From: Ch67 sp041395845
Lineage (GTDB): Bacteria; Pseudomonadota; Gammaproteobacteria; Pseudomonadales; Ketobacteraceae
Length of the DNA: 64,000 bases
Assembly (NCBI GenBank): GCA_041395845.1
Contig: JAWKZS010000011.1
Span: forward strand, 62,001 to 126,000
Direction: 5' to 3'
Of this stretch, positions 53,884 through 63,434 are shown in pieces (within the stretch, counting starts at the first letter, position 1; each line of letters starts with the position of its first letter). A program made the translations under genes and the position numbers. The notes under the pieces are model-generated. The model worked only from the letters and a program-made list of their open reading frames with translations, ran no database searches and was not told the DNA's origin.

Positions 53884-54555
53884 AAGGCCTCCGTTGAGCT
53901 TGAAGATTGGTGGTTTACCGCGAATTCAAGCCTGTTTATCTGCCACAGAGGTTTACAACACGCCAATGTACCGTATGTTGAATCAACTGATGGCACCTGT
54001 AAAGCAGTGAATTTTTCGCTGATTTAGCTCACCACAGCCAACGAATTTACGAATTGGAACACTCACCTAATTAAGTACTGTCGATCCTGATTCGATCAGC
54101 ATCATGTCTCGGCGGTTGTACCGGCACACTGAAGAGCACCAACGTTCCAAGGGCACAAACCAATTGTGAACCCTGCGGGCTAAACCTATGGTGAAAATTT
54201 TTGGAGGGCGGACGGTAACGAGCTAGCCGTAGCGTTTGTCGAGAGAGAAAAACAGTAACAGTTCTTGAGGAAAGCAGGAAGTTTACTATAACAATGCGTT
54301 CACCAATGCGGTGTCAATTGTCAGGATAGCAGATATCTTCAGCTACTTGCGGGTTCCGATACGATTTTTACCAGTTACTCGGAGAAAATTATCCGATGTT
54401 GATACAGATAGGGTTTTCTGGGAATCCTTTGTCACTGTTGGAACCTGCTAAGTCGCACTTTATTGAAGGCGACGCTAAAACATTTCATCAAGCCGCTTTA
54501 AAGCTGCGGATATATAGCAATCAACATAATAAAAAACAATAGCAATCAGTGAAGC
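53884..54555. other. 672-base intergenic region before the RND gene
   Basis: No coding frame, RNA gene or repeat could be supported. It is lower in GC than the core genes and may hold the promoter of the RND-radical SAM pair. Confidence 0.35.
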
Positions 54556-56943
54556 ATGGAGCTTTTGATGAGCCAAATCCATAGCAGGGAAAAAACAGAA
54601 TTATACTTCAGGATACTTACCGCGTTTCTACTGAAGAATAGATGGCAAACATTGATTGGCGCCATCGTCTTATCCATCGCGTCAGTCGTTGCTATTACAA
54701 ACTTGAAGGTAGACACTTCCTTTGAAGGCATGCTTCATCCGGATGACTCTGTCAGGCTTGAATACAATGATTTTCGAGATCGATTTGGGCACGATCGTTT
54801 TGTAACCATATCCCTCCGACCTGATAATATCTTTGACCTGTCTTTTCTTAATAAACTTAAAACGATTCATAATCAGCTGGAAATTGAGATTCCCTATGTC
54901 AAAAGGGTTACCAGCCTAATTAACGTGCCACGCACCCACGGTAAAGATGACACGCTATATATCGAAGATCTCTTATCTGAGTGGCCGAAAAACTCGGCTG
55001 ATCTGGATGAACTTCGTTCACTGACGTTAAGCGACGCAAATTACCGAAATTATATATTGTCAGAAGACGGATCTGTTACTGCCATAGTTATTGAAACAGA
55101 AGCTTCGATTCCGGTGAACGAGGATGATCTAGATACGTCAGGTCGAAAAAATCATTATTTCACAGAAGTCGAAATAAACGAGATCAGCGACGCAGTGATA
55201 GGAGTCATCGCTCCCTACAAGTCTGAGTTAAACATTGCAGTAACGGGCGGGCCAATTATCGACAGCACATTCGACCGGATTGCAAAAGCGGATGTGGAAC
55301 TTCTGGGCGTATTAGCCCTGATTACTATCTTGGGTTTTCTTGCGATTTTATTTCGCCGTGTTTCTGGCGTTATTCTGCCTAACATTGTCGTTGTTTCAGG
55401 CATGCTTGCCACGCTAGCTATAATGTCATGCCTTGGATTTGCGATAACTGTATTTACCAACATTCTTCCTAGTGTTCTGATGGCTGTTGGTATTGCGGGT
55501 TCTGTCCATATACTCACAATATTCTATCGCTCTTATGATGATGGATTAGACAAGGAGGAGGCTCTCCTTGAGGCAATGGCACACTCTGGCCTGCCTATTG
55601 TCATGACAAGCATCACCACGGCTGCTGGATTTCTTTCCTTTTCCGTCGCTAAGCTTGCAGCAGTCGGAGAAATGGGCACTGTGGCCTGCATAGGAACTGC
55701 GGTCATCATGCTCTACACCCTGGTGCTATTACCCGTAATCATATCCGTCGCTCCAATTCGTCGTCGCGCGTCTAAAGATAATAAAAAGACTGCGTTGATG
55801 GATCGAGTTCTATTACATTGTGCGCGTATTTCCAGCCTTTATCCGAAGCACGTAAGTATTGCGGGTATGCTTATTCTATTTGTCGCACTAATTGCACTTA
55901 CGCAACTCCAGTTTTATCACGACATGATGGAAGACCTACCCGATGATACTGTTGCCAAACAGGATCTATTCAGCATTGAGCGCGATTTCAAAGGATCCAT
56001 TGCCGTCGAAGTAGTTATTGATACAGGAATTGCTGGTGGGGTAAAAGATCCACTTTTTCTTAAAAAAATCGAATCGATTTCAGGTCAAATCATGTCCTTC
56101 GAGGACGGCGACATTTACGTAGGAAAGGTTTCTTCAATTGTCGATCTTGTCAAGGATGTCAACAAAGCTCTGCATGATAACAATGATGCTTATCACATTA
56201 TCCCTAACGACAAAGAGCTTATTGCACAGGAATTGCTATTGCTTGAAATGGATAGCATGGAAGAATTGGAACGCTTTGTTGATCCCGGTTATCAGCGCGC
56301 AAGAATTTCGATAAAGATACCCTGGGCAGAGCTTTTTGCCACGCACCGTCTTGTGGAATCGATGCGGAATACATTTCACGGAACATTTTCCGATAGTAAC
56401 GAAATAACAATTACCGGAATGGCTTCCCTGATGGGTAAAACGTTCCCGGTCGCCCTGGAAACAATGGCACGTAGTTACATCATTGCATTCTTCGTCGTAT
56501 CGATTTTCATGATAGTGCTGGTTGGCAGTGTCTCCCTTGGACTAATCAGCATGGTTCCGAATGTCCTGCCCATTTTGCTCATTCTTGGCGTTATGGGAGC
56601 AGCTGACATTCCGCTGAATCTCGCCGCTTTGTTAATTGGCAGCATCGCTATCGGAATAGTGGTAGATGACACCATGCATATTGTTTATAACTTTCAAAAA
56701 TACTATGAACTAACTCAAAACATAGAAAAAGCACTTGAGAAAACCTTGCTCGGCACCGGTCGCGCGATTTGTGTTACTTCTTTTGTCTTGGGGGCAAATT
56801 TTATGGCGCTATCGTTTTCTACGCTTGAGGCCTCATCGACATTTGGTGTAATGCTGGGATTGGTAATTGCAGTTGCATTGATCGCCGATCTTACGTTGGC
56901 ACCTGCCCTATTAGTTTTGTACTCGAGAAAAGGCCGTTCATGA
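54556..56943 (+). CDS. RND/MMPL-superfamily lipid exporter
   Basis: The 795-residue inner-membrane protein has a first membrane helix (about 28-50), a large periplasmic loop (FEGMLHPDDSVRLEYNDFRD), a block of five helices (about 245-400), a second loop, and a second block (about 640-790). Transporters of this shape move hydrophobic substances such as hopanoids, sterols or mycolates. Conserved acidic residues (SRY/SYDDGLDKEEALLEA between helices, VDDTMHIVYNF) support the family. ATG codons at 54556 and 54568 are both possible. The cargo is unknown. Confidence 0.85.
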   Translation: MELLMSQIHSREKTELYFRILTAFLLKNRWQTLIGAIVLSIASVVAITNLKVDTSFEGMLHPDDSVRLEYNDFRDRFGHDRFVTISLRPDNIFDLSFLNKLKTIHNQLEIEIPYVKRVTSLINVPRTHGKDDTLYIEDLLSEWPKNSADLDELRSLTLSDANYRNYILSEDGSVTAIVIETEASIPVNEDDLDTSGRKNHYFTEVEINEISDAVIGVIAPYKSELNIAVTGGPIIDSTFDRIAKADVELLGVLALITILGFLAILFRRVSGVILPNIVVVSGMLATLAIMSCLGFAITVFTNILPSVLMAVGIAGSVHILTIFYRSYDDGLDKEEALLEAMAHSGLPIVMTSITTAAGFLSFSVAKLAAVGEMGTVACIGTAVIMLYTLVLLPVIISVAPIRRRASKDNKKTALMDRVLLHCARISSLYPKHVSIAGMLILFVALIALTQLQFYHDMMEDLPDDTVAKQDLFSIERDFKGSIAVEVVIDTGIAGGVKDPLFLKKIESISGQIMSFEDGDIYVGKVSSIVDLVKDVNKALHDNNDAYHIIPNDKELIAQELLLLEMDSMEELERFVDPGYQRARISIKIPWAELFATHRLVESMRNTFHGTFSDSNEITITGMASLMGKTFPVALETMARSYIIAFFVVSIFMIVLVGSVSLGLISMVPNVLPILLILGVMGAADIPLNLAALLIGSIAIGIVVDDTMHIVYNFQKYYELTQNIEKALEKTLLGTGRAICVTSFVLGANFMALSFSTLEASSTFGVMLGLVIAVALIADLTLAPALLVLYSRKGRS

Positions 56944-57267
56944 AGCAAATCAAGATGGTTGTCTTGCCTGCTTCAATACTGCGACGCAACAGAGTTCAAT
57001 CAGACGTTGTGGCTCTTGTTGACCCAGGAAAACTACCGCCTGTTGCAGACGTTGTCTTCCACTGTGAGTAAGTCACTGAGTTTCCTCAGCGGTAGTTTAG
57101 CGTAAGACAATAGCAAAGCTGGTAAAACAATCCGGGATTTATTTGTCGCTGACGAACATCGAGTGCCAAATTTGTACGCATCTACCAACGCATCTCGAAA
57201 ACACGTTTTAATGTGGAGCAGTGGCGAACTGATTAGCTTTATTAACAACAATGAAAAGGATATCACC
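56944..57267. other. intergenic region with a 10-bp inverted repeat
   Basis: No gene is visible. AAACTACCGC (57030-57039) is mirrored by GCGGTAGTTT (57089-57098) with a 49-base spacer. The rest is unremarkable. Confidence 0.4.
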
Positions 57268-58866
57268 ATGCAGGCATCTAAATACCGATACAAAACCGCT
57301 CACCTCATCTACCCTCATTACCCCGGTGATCCTGACAAGGGGTTCGCGAAGGTAACGCTGGCTACACTGGCAGCGATGCTTTGCGATCAGTTTGAGTTGA
57401 TTGTAAGTGACGAAGTTGACTGTGGATTGGCAGATTGCGATATAAAAGTCGATATAGCATTCCTCATTTCCCTGACAGGCCACGAGCAGCGTATCGCCGA
57501 ACTCTATAAGGAGTTTTCGTCGCGTGGGGTGTTGGTCGTGGTGGGCGGCCCACTAGCCACTATGTCTCCAGAACTAATTCGACCGCATTGCGACATCCTT
57601 GTAAAAGGTGAAATTGACGACGACTACAAGCAGCTTTTTCAAGAAATCGCCTCAGGCGATCATAAAAGCGAGTACACCTATACCATAGCGTCACCTACTA
57701 ACAGCCCGATTCCCCGCTGGGACCTTCTCCCTTCGCGCCACAGCGATGGTGCAATCCAGGCATCGCGTGGTTGCCCTTATAAGTGCGAGTTCTGTCTCTC
57801 TGCGAAGTACGCTGGCAGAACGATGCGCCATAAGTCTGCAGCTCAACTCATTAGCGAACTTGACAATCTTTACAACCTAAATTATCGGTTTGTAAATTTT
57901 ACCGATGATAATTTCACGATGGATTCGAAAGTCGCAAAGCAATTACTGACTGAAATAGCAGACTGGAATTCAAGCCGCACACTCGGGCAGTGTACGTTTA
58001 TGTTGATGGCAAGCATCAATGCCGCCCGCGATGAAAGCTTACTAGAACATCTCCGCGACGCCAACGTTCGCGCAGTGTTCATAGGTATCGAAACACCTAT
58101 TGAGCAAAGCCTTCGGGATAGCCACAAACGGCATAATCTTTCCGGACCACCGATGGTTGAAAAAATTCAGTTGTTCGCCAAGTACGGCATCATGCCTTCG
58201 ATTGGCTTAACCGCGGGCTTCGATTCAGACCCGCCAGATATCTGGCAGCGGCAGCTTGCGTTTATTAAAGAGTCTAGCGTGCCAATTATTCGTGGAGGGC
58301 TCCTTGGCGCAATCCATAACAGCGATCTCTATCTGCGTCTCAAGAGAGAAGGTCGAGAGGTAGACCAAACTTTTATGCAGTACCCAACGTGGCTAAATTT
58401 CGACCCACTTTGCATGAGCCGAGCACGCATGCATCTTGGGCTGCGCTGGCTCCTCAGCAATGCGTATGAACCATCGGCTTACGGAGATCGTATGGACAGG
58501 ATGTTGAAGATCATGCTGGAGAGCCCGAAATCGAAGCTTTACGTCGAACCGATCGCGGAATATTTTGTGCGAGCTCGCATGGAAGAGTACTTTCAAGAGC
58601 TTGAGGCTCTGGGAGTCGAAGAGACTGTTCTAGCGAGTCGCGGGCGCCGCTATATTGAGGAACACAAGGAGTCATTATCCGCAGTTCTACCAATGATTGC
58701 CGGGTACCTGTATTACCGTGCGAACTGTCTGGAACTCGGATTATTTCATCCCGAATACATAGGAGTTGATTTAGAAGATCTCTTTGCTTCGGAAGCTCCT
58801 GAGTCTGAAACCGTGAAGAAGCGGGTTATTGTTGACGAATACGCACCAATAAAAATGCTTAGCTAG
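57268..58866 (+). CDS. B12-binding-domain radical SAM protein
   Basis: The 532-residue product has an N-terminal cobalamin-binding fold (residues about 10-125: TGHEQRIAELYKEFSSRG, VVVGGPLATMSPE). The radical SAM domain has CxxxCxxC at C169, C173 and C176 (CPYKCEFC), followed by TDDNFTMDSK. A C-terminal extension of about 150 residues follows. Members of this group methylate or rearrange unactivated carbons, among them hopanoid and other lipid methylases. ATG at 57268 has AGGA eight bases before it. Cluster context suggests a lipid substrate. Confidence 0.85.
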   Translation: MQASKYRYKTAHLIYPHYPGDPDKGFAKVTLATLAAMLCDQFELIVSDEVDCGLADCDIKVDIAFLISLTGHEQRIAELYKEFSSRGVLVVVGGPLATMSPELIRPHCDILVKGEIDDDYKQLFQEIASGDHKSEYTYTIASPTNSPIPRWDLLPSRHSDGAIQASRGCPYKCEFCLSAKYAGRTMRHKSAAQLISELDNLYNLNYRFVNFTDDNFTMDSKVAKQLLTEIADWNSSRTLGQCTFMLMASINAARDESLLEHLRDANVRAVFIGIETPIEQSLRDSHKRHNLSGPPMVEKIQLFAKYGIMPSIGLTAGFDSDPPDIWQRQLAFIKESSVPIIRGGLLGAIHNSDLYLRLKREGREVDQTFMQYPTWLNFDPLCMSRARMHLGLRWLLSNAYEPSAYGDRMDRMLKIMLESPKSKLYVEPIAEYFVRARMEEYFQELEALGVEETVLASRGRRYIEEHKESLSAVLPMIAGYLYYRANCLELGLFHPEYIGVDLEDLFASEAPESETVKKRVIVDEYAPIKMLS

Positions 58867-59182
58867 GTGTGAAATCAGGCTTATCGCACCCATGCGCCCT
58901 TTCTAACCGGGCTTAGGGAGTCGCTATAGCAAACTTCATCACCAGTCTATCATCGCTACCCGCACGTGGCGCACACGTTCGAACACCATCCGCTGGTCAG
59001 GAACCAGGATCTGATTTGTTTGCCTGCACATTCAGTCCTGGCCCCGCCAGCGGTGTAACTGATCGCGCATCAACCGGCTCACCACAAATAGAACAGCACG
59101 TCGTTGGCGTGAAGATTTCACCGCATTGTAGGTGTGATATAGAAGTGTCACTGGTTAGTTAATTAGAAATGTCCCTCCCTGT
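58867..59182. other. non-coding region with decayed sequences
   Basis: The first 130 bases hold nothing recognisable. The rest contains the HxlR-type remnant listed separately and runs into a Tn3-like end at 59183. Confidence 0.35.
58997..59157 (-). pseudogene. C-terminal remnant of an HxlR-type regulator
   Basis: On the minus strand a frame of about 53 codons ends at 58997. It reads HLQCGEIFTPTTCCSICGEP, then VDARSVTPLAGPG. The spacing of a Cys-Gly, a CxxC-G and a final GPG is the usual tail of winged-helix HxlR regulators. No start codon and no HTH part remain; it is cut at its 5' side, next to transposon debris. Confidence 0.45.
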
Positions 59183-59220
59183 GGGGTTCTAGGGATTTTC
59201 CGTCCAAAAACGACAAAGTG
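59183..59220 (+). mobile_element. Tn3-like terminal inverted repeat
   Basis: The segment starts GGGGTTCTAGGGATTTTCCG and ends with an A-rich AAAAACGACAAAG, the general form of 38-bp Tn3-family ends. Its first 11 bases equal those of the miniature element's terminal repeats 200 bases further on. Confidence 0.5.
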
Positions 59221-59324
59221 CTCTGAAGGCCTCGCCGTTCGTGGCCTCCAGAGAGGTATTACTTTTTTCGAGATCCCTATATTGGCTCCGTTTGAGTAAG
59301 ATTTAGTCTTTTTGGGCTAAATCC

Positions 59325-59399
59325 ATGGCATTCGAAGAACGTGTTCAGATCTTGTCCGAGGCAGAACAAGATGAGTTATATGGGGTTCTAGGTACTTAG
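59325..59399 (+). pseudogene. 5' fragment of a Tn3-family transposase gene
   Basis: The frame MAFEERVQILSEAEQDELYG resembles the first residues of Tn3-family transposases with the DUF4158 N-terminal domain. It is cut at GAGTTATAT by the left end of the miniature element and then meets a TAG. It lies 105 bases after a Tn3-like terminal repeat. Confidence 0.5.
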
Positions 59400-59650
59400 C
59401 CGCAAAATATACCGTAGCTCGTGGGATTACCCTGTTCCGAAAATTCGGCTATGGCGCTAACGAATTGAATTGGTTATTTTTTCATCTGTTTTGTGCAGTA
59501 CAAAAAATCACTTTTTGGCTATAAGCAACATCAGTATTGCTCCTACTTGGCATATATGCCAAAAAACCGAAAATACGCTGGAGGCCGCGTCAGACCTGGG
59601 CTTGAAGGGTGCTGTAGTATATTTTGCGGCTAAGTACCTAGAACCCCATA
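59379..59650. mobile_element. 272-bp miniature inverted-repeat element (Tn3-derived type)
   Basis: The two ends are perfect 34-base inverted repeats: 59379-59412 (TATGGGGTTCTAGGTACTTA and on to ATATAC) and 59617-59650. The ends begin GGGG after three bases and have an A/T-rich inner part, like Tn3-family ends. The interior has no gene but contains the perfect palindrome TTGGCATATATGCCAA (59547-59562). No target duplication is evident. Confidence 0.75.
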
Positions 59651-59936
59651 AACAGATTCTTATGCATCACAACTGATTGGTTTGATTTACTTTTGTTTAC
59701 GATATTTGAAATGCGCAAATTATGATCAAATTCCTCGATAAATCACACATTTACTTCAATTGCATGGGAAGTAAATGTGTGTACGTCATTGAAATAATAG
59801 ATATTTAAATCAATTGGTTACGGCTTGTCAGTCCGGTATCAGATTTACTTCAATCTACGTTCTTCACTAAGTGACTAAAGCGAATCTCCGCTCTCTTCCT
59901 GCGTGGCAACCTTTTAGGCACTATCTGTATCTCCAC
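59651..59936. other. AT-rich intergenic region with a 14-bp inverted repeat
   Basis: CACACATTTACTTC (59744-59757) and GAAGTAAATGTGTG (59768-59781) form a perfect hairpin with a ten-base loop. ATTTACTTCAAT recurs at 59843-59854. No gene is supported. Confidence 0.5.
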
Positions 59937-59966
59937 AAAAAAGGCCCGGTGCATGCACCGGGCCTT
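59937..59966 (-). terminator. terminator of the EF-G gene
   Basis: An 11-bp self-complementary stem (GGCCCGGTGCA/TGCACCGGGCC) is followed on the minus strand by six T residues, 32 bases after the EF-G stop. Confidence 0.9.
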
Positions 59967-59997
59967 CCTGTAAACGACGTGCTTTTTGCTTCAGATC

Positions 59998-62085
59998 TTA
60001 CTTGTCAGCCGCTTTCTTGGCTTTCACTTCCGCAATAACAGCTTCAGCGACGTTGTTCGGGCAAGGCAGGTAATGTGAGAACTCCATGGAGAACTGACCG
60101 CGACCTGATGTGATGGTACGCAGGTAGCCAATGTAGCCAAACATTTCAGCCAGCGGAACGTCAGCCTTGACGCGGATACCGGTGCTGCTCGGCTCCTGAT
60201 CCTTGATCATGCCGCGGCGACGGTTCAAGTCACCAATCACATCACCGACGTTGGCATCTGGAGTGAACACGTCGACTTTCATGATCGGTTCAAGCAGCTG
60301 CAGACCCGCTTTCGGCATGGACTGACGGAACGCACCTTTTGCAGCGATTTCAAACGCGATGGCGGATGAGTCAACAGCATGGTAACCACCGTCGAACAGT
60401 TCAACTTCAACGTCCAGCAACGGGAAGCCAGCCAGCGGACCTTCGTTCATCATCAGGGCGAAGCCCTTTTCAACCGCCGGGAAGAATTCCTTCGGTACGG
60501 AACCACCCACAACGGTGGAAGTGAACTTGAAGCCGGAGTTGGGTTCGCCCGGGCGGATGCGGTAGTCGATCTTGCCGTACTGACCTGAACCACCGGATTG
60601 CTTCTTGTGGGTGTAGCTGTCTTCAACGGCCTTGGTGATCGTTTCGCGATAGGCAACCTGAGGCTTGCCGACATTCAGCTCTACACCATAGGTGCGCTTG
60701 AGAATGTCGATCTTGATGTCCAGGTGCAATTCACCCATGCCTTTTAGGATGGTTTCACCGGAATCCTGGTCGGTTTCTACCTTGAAGGTCGGGTCTTCAG
60801 CAACCAGCTTGCCGATCGCGATACCCATCTTCTCGACGCCAGCCTTGTCTTTCGGAGCAACGGCGATGGAGATTACCGGCTCCGGGAACACCATGGCTTC
60901 CAGGTTGCACGGGTGATCCGGGTCACACAGGGTATGGCCGGTCTGAACGTTCTTCATGCCGACAACGGCGATGATGTCGCCTGCCTGGGCAGAGGTCAAT
61001 TCGGTACGCTCGTTGGCATGCATTTCCACCATGCGGCCGATACGCTCGGTCTTGCCGGTGAATGAGTTCAGGATGGTGTCACCCTTGTTCAGCTTGCCAG
61101 AGTAGATACGTACAAATGTCAGGGCGCCGTAACGGTCGTCCATGATCTTGAACGCCAGGGCGCGCAGCGGCTCGTCAGGAGAAACGATAGCCTTCTGGCC
61201 GGTGGGCTTGCCCTCTTCGTCTGTCAGGTCCTGCGGTTCAACTTCGGTTGGGCTCGGGAGATAGTCGACAACCCCGTCCAGCACCAGCTGCATACCCTTG
61301 TTCTTGAATGCAGAGCCACAGAAGGTCGGGAAGAAGGCAAGCTTGCGGGTACCTTCACGAATGCAGCGCTTGAGGTCTTCAACGGAGGGAACTTCGCCTT
61401 CGAGGTAAGCCATCATCAGCTCATCGTCCTGCTCAACAGCAGTTTCAATGAGCTGCTCACGGTACTGGGCGGCCTTTGCTTTCAGTTCTTCCGGGATCTC
61501 GGTGACGGTATAGTTTTCCGGCAGGCCAGAGTTGTCCCAGATGTAAGCTTTCTGGGTAAGTACGTCGACTACGCCAACGAAGTTATCTTCGACGCCGATG
61601 GGCAGGGTCATGACCAGCGGATTGGCACCGAGGACTTTCTTGATCTGTTCAACGACGCGGAAGAAGTCGGCACCCAGGCGGTCCAGCTTGTTCACGAAGA
61701 TGATTCGGGCTACTTCGGATTCGTTCGCGTAACGCCAGTTGGTCTCTGACTGCGGCTCTACACCGCCGGAGCCACAGAATACGCCGATGCCGCCGTCCAA
61801 TACCTTCAGGGAGCGGTACACCTCTACGGTGAAGTCAACGTGTCCAGGGGTGTCAATGACGTTCAGACGGTGGCCATTCCAGTAGCAGGTGGTTGCAGCT
61901 GACTGAATGGTGATGCCGCGCTCAGCTTCCTGGACCATGAAGTCAGTGGTTGACTCGCCGTCGTGCACTTCGCCAAGTTTGTGGATCTTGCCTGTGAGCT
62001 TGAGGATCCGCTCGGTGGTCGTGGTTTTGCCGGCGTCCACGTGAGCGAAGATGCCGATGTTGCGATATTGGGCTAAGTCAGTCAT
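59998..62085 (-). CDS. fusA: translation elongation factor G, second type
   Basis: The 695-residue GTPase moves tRNAs and mRNA after peptide-bond formation, or with RRF recycles ribosomes. The P-loop AHVDAGKT is at 14-21, with DTPGHVDF and NKLD (NKLDRLG) next, and domains II-V complete. It stands alone rather than in the str operon. The N terminus (ERILKLTGKIHKLGEVHDGE) is of the shorter EF-G type seen as a paralogue in pseudomonads, so another fusA is expected elsewhere. Divergent from the peroxiredoxin gene. Confidence 0.93.
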   Translation of the reverse strand: MTDLAQYRNIGIFAHVDAGKTTTTERILKLTGKIHKLGEVHDGESTTDFMVQEAERGITIQSAATTCYWNGHRLNVIDTPGHVDFTVEVYRSLKVLDGGIGVFCGSGGVEPQSETNWRYANESEVARIIFVNKLDRLGADFFRVVEQIKKVLGANPLVMTLPIGVEDNFVGVVDVLTQKAYIWDNSGLPENYTVTEIPEELKAKAAQYREQLIETAVEQDDELMMAYLEGEVPSVEDLKRCIREGTRKLAFFPTFCGSAFKNKGMQLVLDGVVDYLPSPTEVEPQDLTDEEGKPTGQKAIVSPDEPLRALAFKIMDDRYGALTFVRIYSGKLNKGDTILNSFTGKTERIGRMVEMHANERTELTSAQAGDIIAVVGMKNVQTGHTLCDPDHPCNLEAMVFPEPVISIAVAPKDKAGVEKMGIAIGKLVAEDPTFKVETDQDSGETILKGMGELHLDIKIDILKRTYGVELNVGKPQVAYRETITKAVEDSYTHKKQSGGSGQYGKIDYRIRPGEPNSGFKFTSTVVGGSVPKEFFPAVEKGFALMMNEGPLAGFPLLDVEVELFDGGYHAVDSSAIAFEIAAKGAFRQSMPKAGLQLLEPIMKVDVFTPDANVGDVIGDLNRRRGMIKDQEPSSTGIRVKADVPLAEMFGYIGYLRTITSGRGQFSMEFSHYLPCPNNVAEAVIAEVKAKKAADK

Positions 62086-62267
62086 GGTTTTTTAACTTTC
62101 ATGTCAGGTTAGGGTGGAAAAGCGCGTGATTATACCGATGAAAGCCTCTGTAAGATAGCTTTGACTGAGGGCAACCTATTTTACTTTCGTTAAGGGGTAT
62201 TGCCGTCCAAGCGCTTCCGGCCTGTAAACTAGGTTGAGGACCGTTCCTCAATAACCTGGAATTCTGT

Positions 62268-62804
62268 ATGCGTCTATCACCCGGCACACCCGCCCCCTCT
62301 TTCTCCGTTACTGACTTCAACGGCAGCCCGGTTTCGCTCAGTGATTTCCGTGGTCGCAAGCTTCTGCTGTCATTTTATCGCTATGCGTCGTGCCCATTCT
62401 GCAATCTGCGAATGCACGAGATGCGTCAACGGTCTGCAGGCTGGAAAGCCCAGGGGCTGGATATCGTGGCGGTCTTCCAGTCGCCTGCCGACAGCATTCG
62501 CGAATACGCCGTGGGCGAAACGGTAGAGTTTCCGGTGATTCCAGATCCGGAGCGCCAGCTGTATGCCCTGTACGGCACAGAAGCGTCATGGCTGGCCTTT
62601 GCCAAATCGGCCGTGCGCGCCAAAGACATGCTGAGTGCTCTGACCAAGGGCTTCATGCCGGGAAAGATGGAAGGTGAAATCAGTCAGGTGCCAGCGGACT
62701 TCCTGATCGATGAAAACGGTATCATCAGAACGGCTTATTACGGTGCGGACATTGGTGATCATCTGCCGACCGAGCAGATTGAGGCGTTTTTGGCAAAGCG
62801 CTGA
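62268..62804 (+). CDS. peroxiredoxin-like (AhpC/TSA) thioredoxin-fold protein
   Basis: The 178-residue product starts LSPGTPAPSFSVTDFNGSPV, the common peroxiredoxin entry, and has C42-P-F-C45 (YASCPFCN) as the redox site, then VFQSPADSI and PADFLIDENGIIRTAYYG. The CxxC in place of TxxC suggests a thiol-disulfide or peroxidase role different from classical AhpC. It has no signal peptide, so it is cytoplasmic. Confidence 0.82.
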   Translation: MRLSPGTPAPSFSVTDFNGSPVSLSDFRGRKLLLSFYRYASCPFCNLRMHEMRQRSAGWKAQGLDIVAVFQSPADSIREYAVGETVEFPVIPDPERQLYALYGTEASWLAFAKSAVRAKDMLSALTKGFMPGKMEGEISQVPADFLIDENGIIRTAYYGADIGDHLPTEQIEAFLAKR

Positions 62805-62826
62805 ACCCGGTTTCCATCAAAAAGAG

Positions 62827-62869
62827 AGCGCGAAACGAGCAGGTTACTGCCCTGCCCCTTCGCGCTTTT
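62827..62869. terminator. bidirectional terminator between peroxiredoxin and VOC genes
   Basis: GCGCGAA/TTCGCGC arms enclose a second GCAGG/CCTGC stem and are flanked by A-rich and TTTT tracts, between two convergent genes. Confidence 0.6.
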
Positions 62870-62879
62870 CTGGTGAGGT

Positions 62880-63356
62880 TTACTGTGCGGCCAGCCTGGC
62901 AAACGCTTCAACCACTTCCGGCGGCGCCTGTACCAGTTCGATCAGTACACCTTCGCCGCCAATGGGGAATTCTTCATTGCCCTTCGGATGCAGGAAGGTA
63001 ATGTCGTAGCCCGCAGCACCTTTACGGATGCCGCCCGGGGCAAAACGCACGCCCTGGGCGCTCAACCATTCCACTGCCACCGGCAGGTTGTCCACCCACA
63101 GACCGACATGGTTCAGCGGTGTGGTGTGCACGGCGGGTTTCTTCTCGGGGTCCACCGGCTGCATCAGGTCGACCTCAACCTTGAACGGACCAGCGCCCAT
63201 TGCGCAGATGTCTTCGTCGACGTTTTCCCGCTCGGAAACGAAATTGCCGGTAACTTCCAGACCAAACATGTCGACCCACAGGGTGCGCAGCTTGTCTTTG
63301 GATGGACCGCCAATGGCGATCTGTTGAACCCCCAGAACCTTGAATGGACGTGTCAT
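62880..63356 (-). CDS. VOC (glyoxalase-fold) family protein
   Basis: The 158-residue product shows two beta-alpha-beta-beta-beta modules: VLGVQQIAIGGPSKDKLRTL at the start and LNHVGLWVDNLPVAVEWL in the second half, ending GVLIELVQAPP. The metal ligands of glyoxalase I would be His, Glu, His, Glu; His in LNHVGL and Glu in LIELV are visible. It could be a lyase or dioxygenase relative; the substrate is unknown. Confidence 0.8.
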   Translation of the reverse strand: MTRPFKVLGVQQIAIGGPSKDKLRTLWVDMFGLEVTGNFVSERENVDEDICAMGAGPFKVEVDLMQPVDPEKKPAVHTTPLNHVGLWVDNLPVAVEWLSAQGVRFAPGGIRKGAAGYDITFLHPKGNEEFPIGGEGVLIELVQAPPEVVEAFARLAAQ

Positions 63357-63434
63357 TTCTCTACTTCCTACGTGTTTGAAATCTAAAGCGTGACCGAGGG
63401 GCCATTATATCGGCTTCAGCGTCCGCGAAAAGCG

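Noticed and set aside
59379..59650. Target-site duplication around the miniature element
   Set aside because: The flanks (TTA on the left, AAC on the right, or TATAT and ATAAA if the GGGG is taken as the end) do not match.
59470..59676. 68-codon plus-strand frame inside and across the miniature element
   Set aside because: It crosses the right terminal repeat, has no ribosome-binding site and no recognisable sequence.
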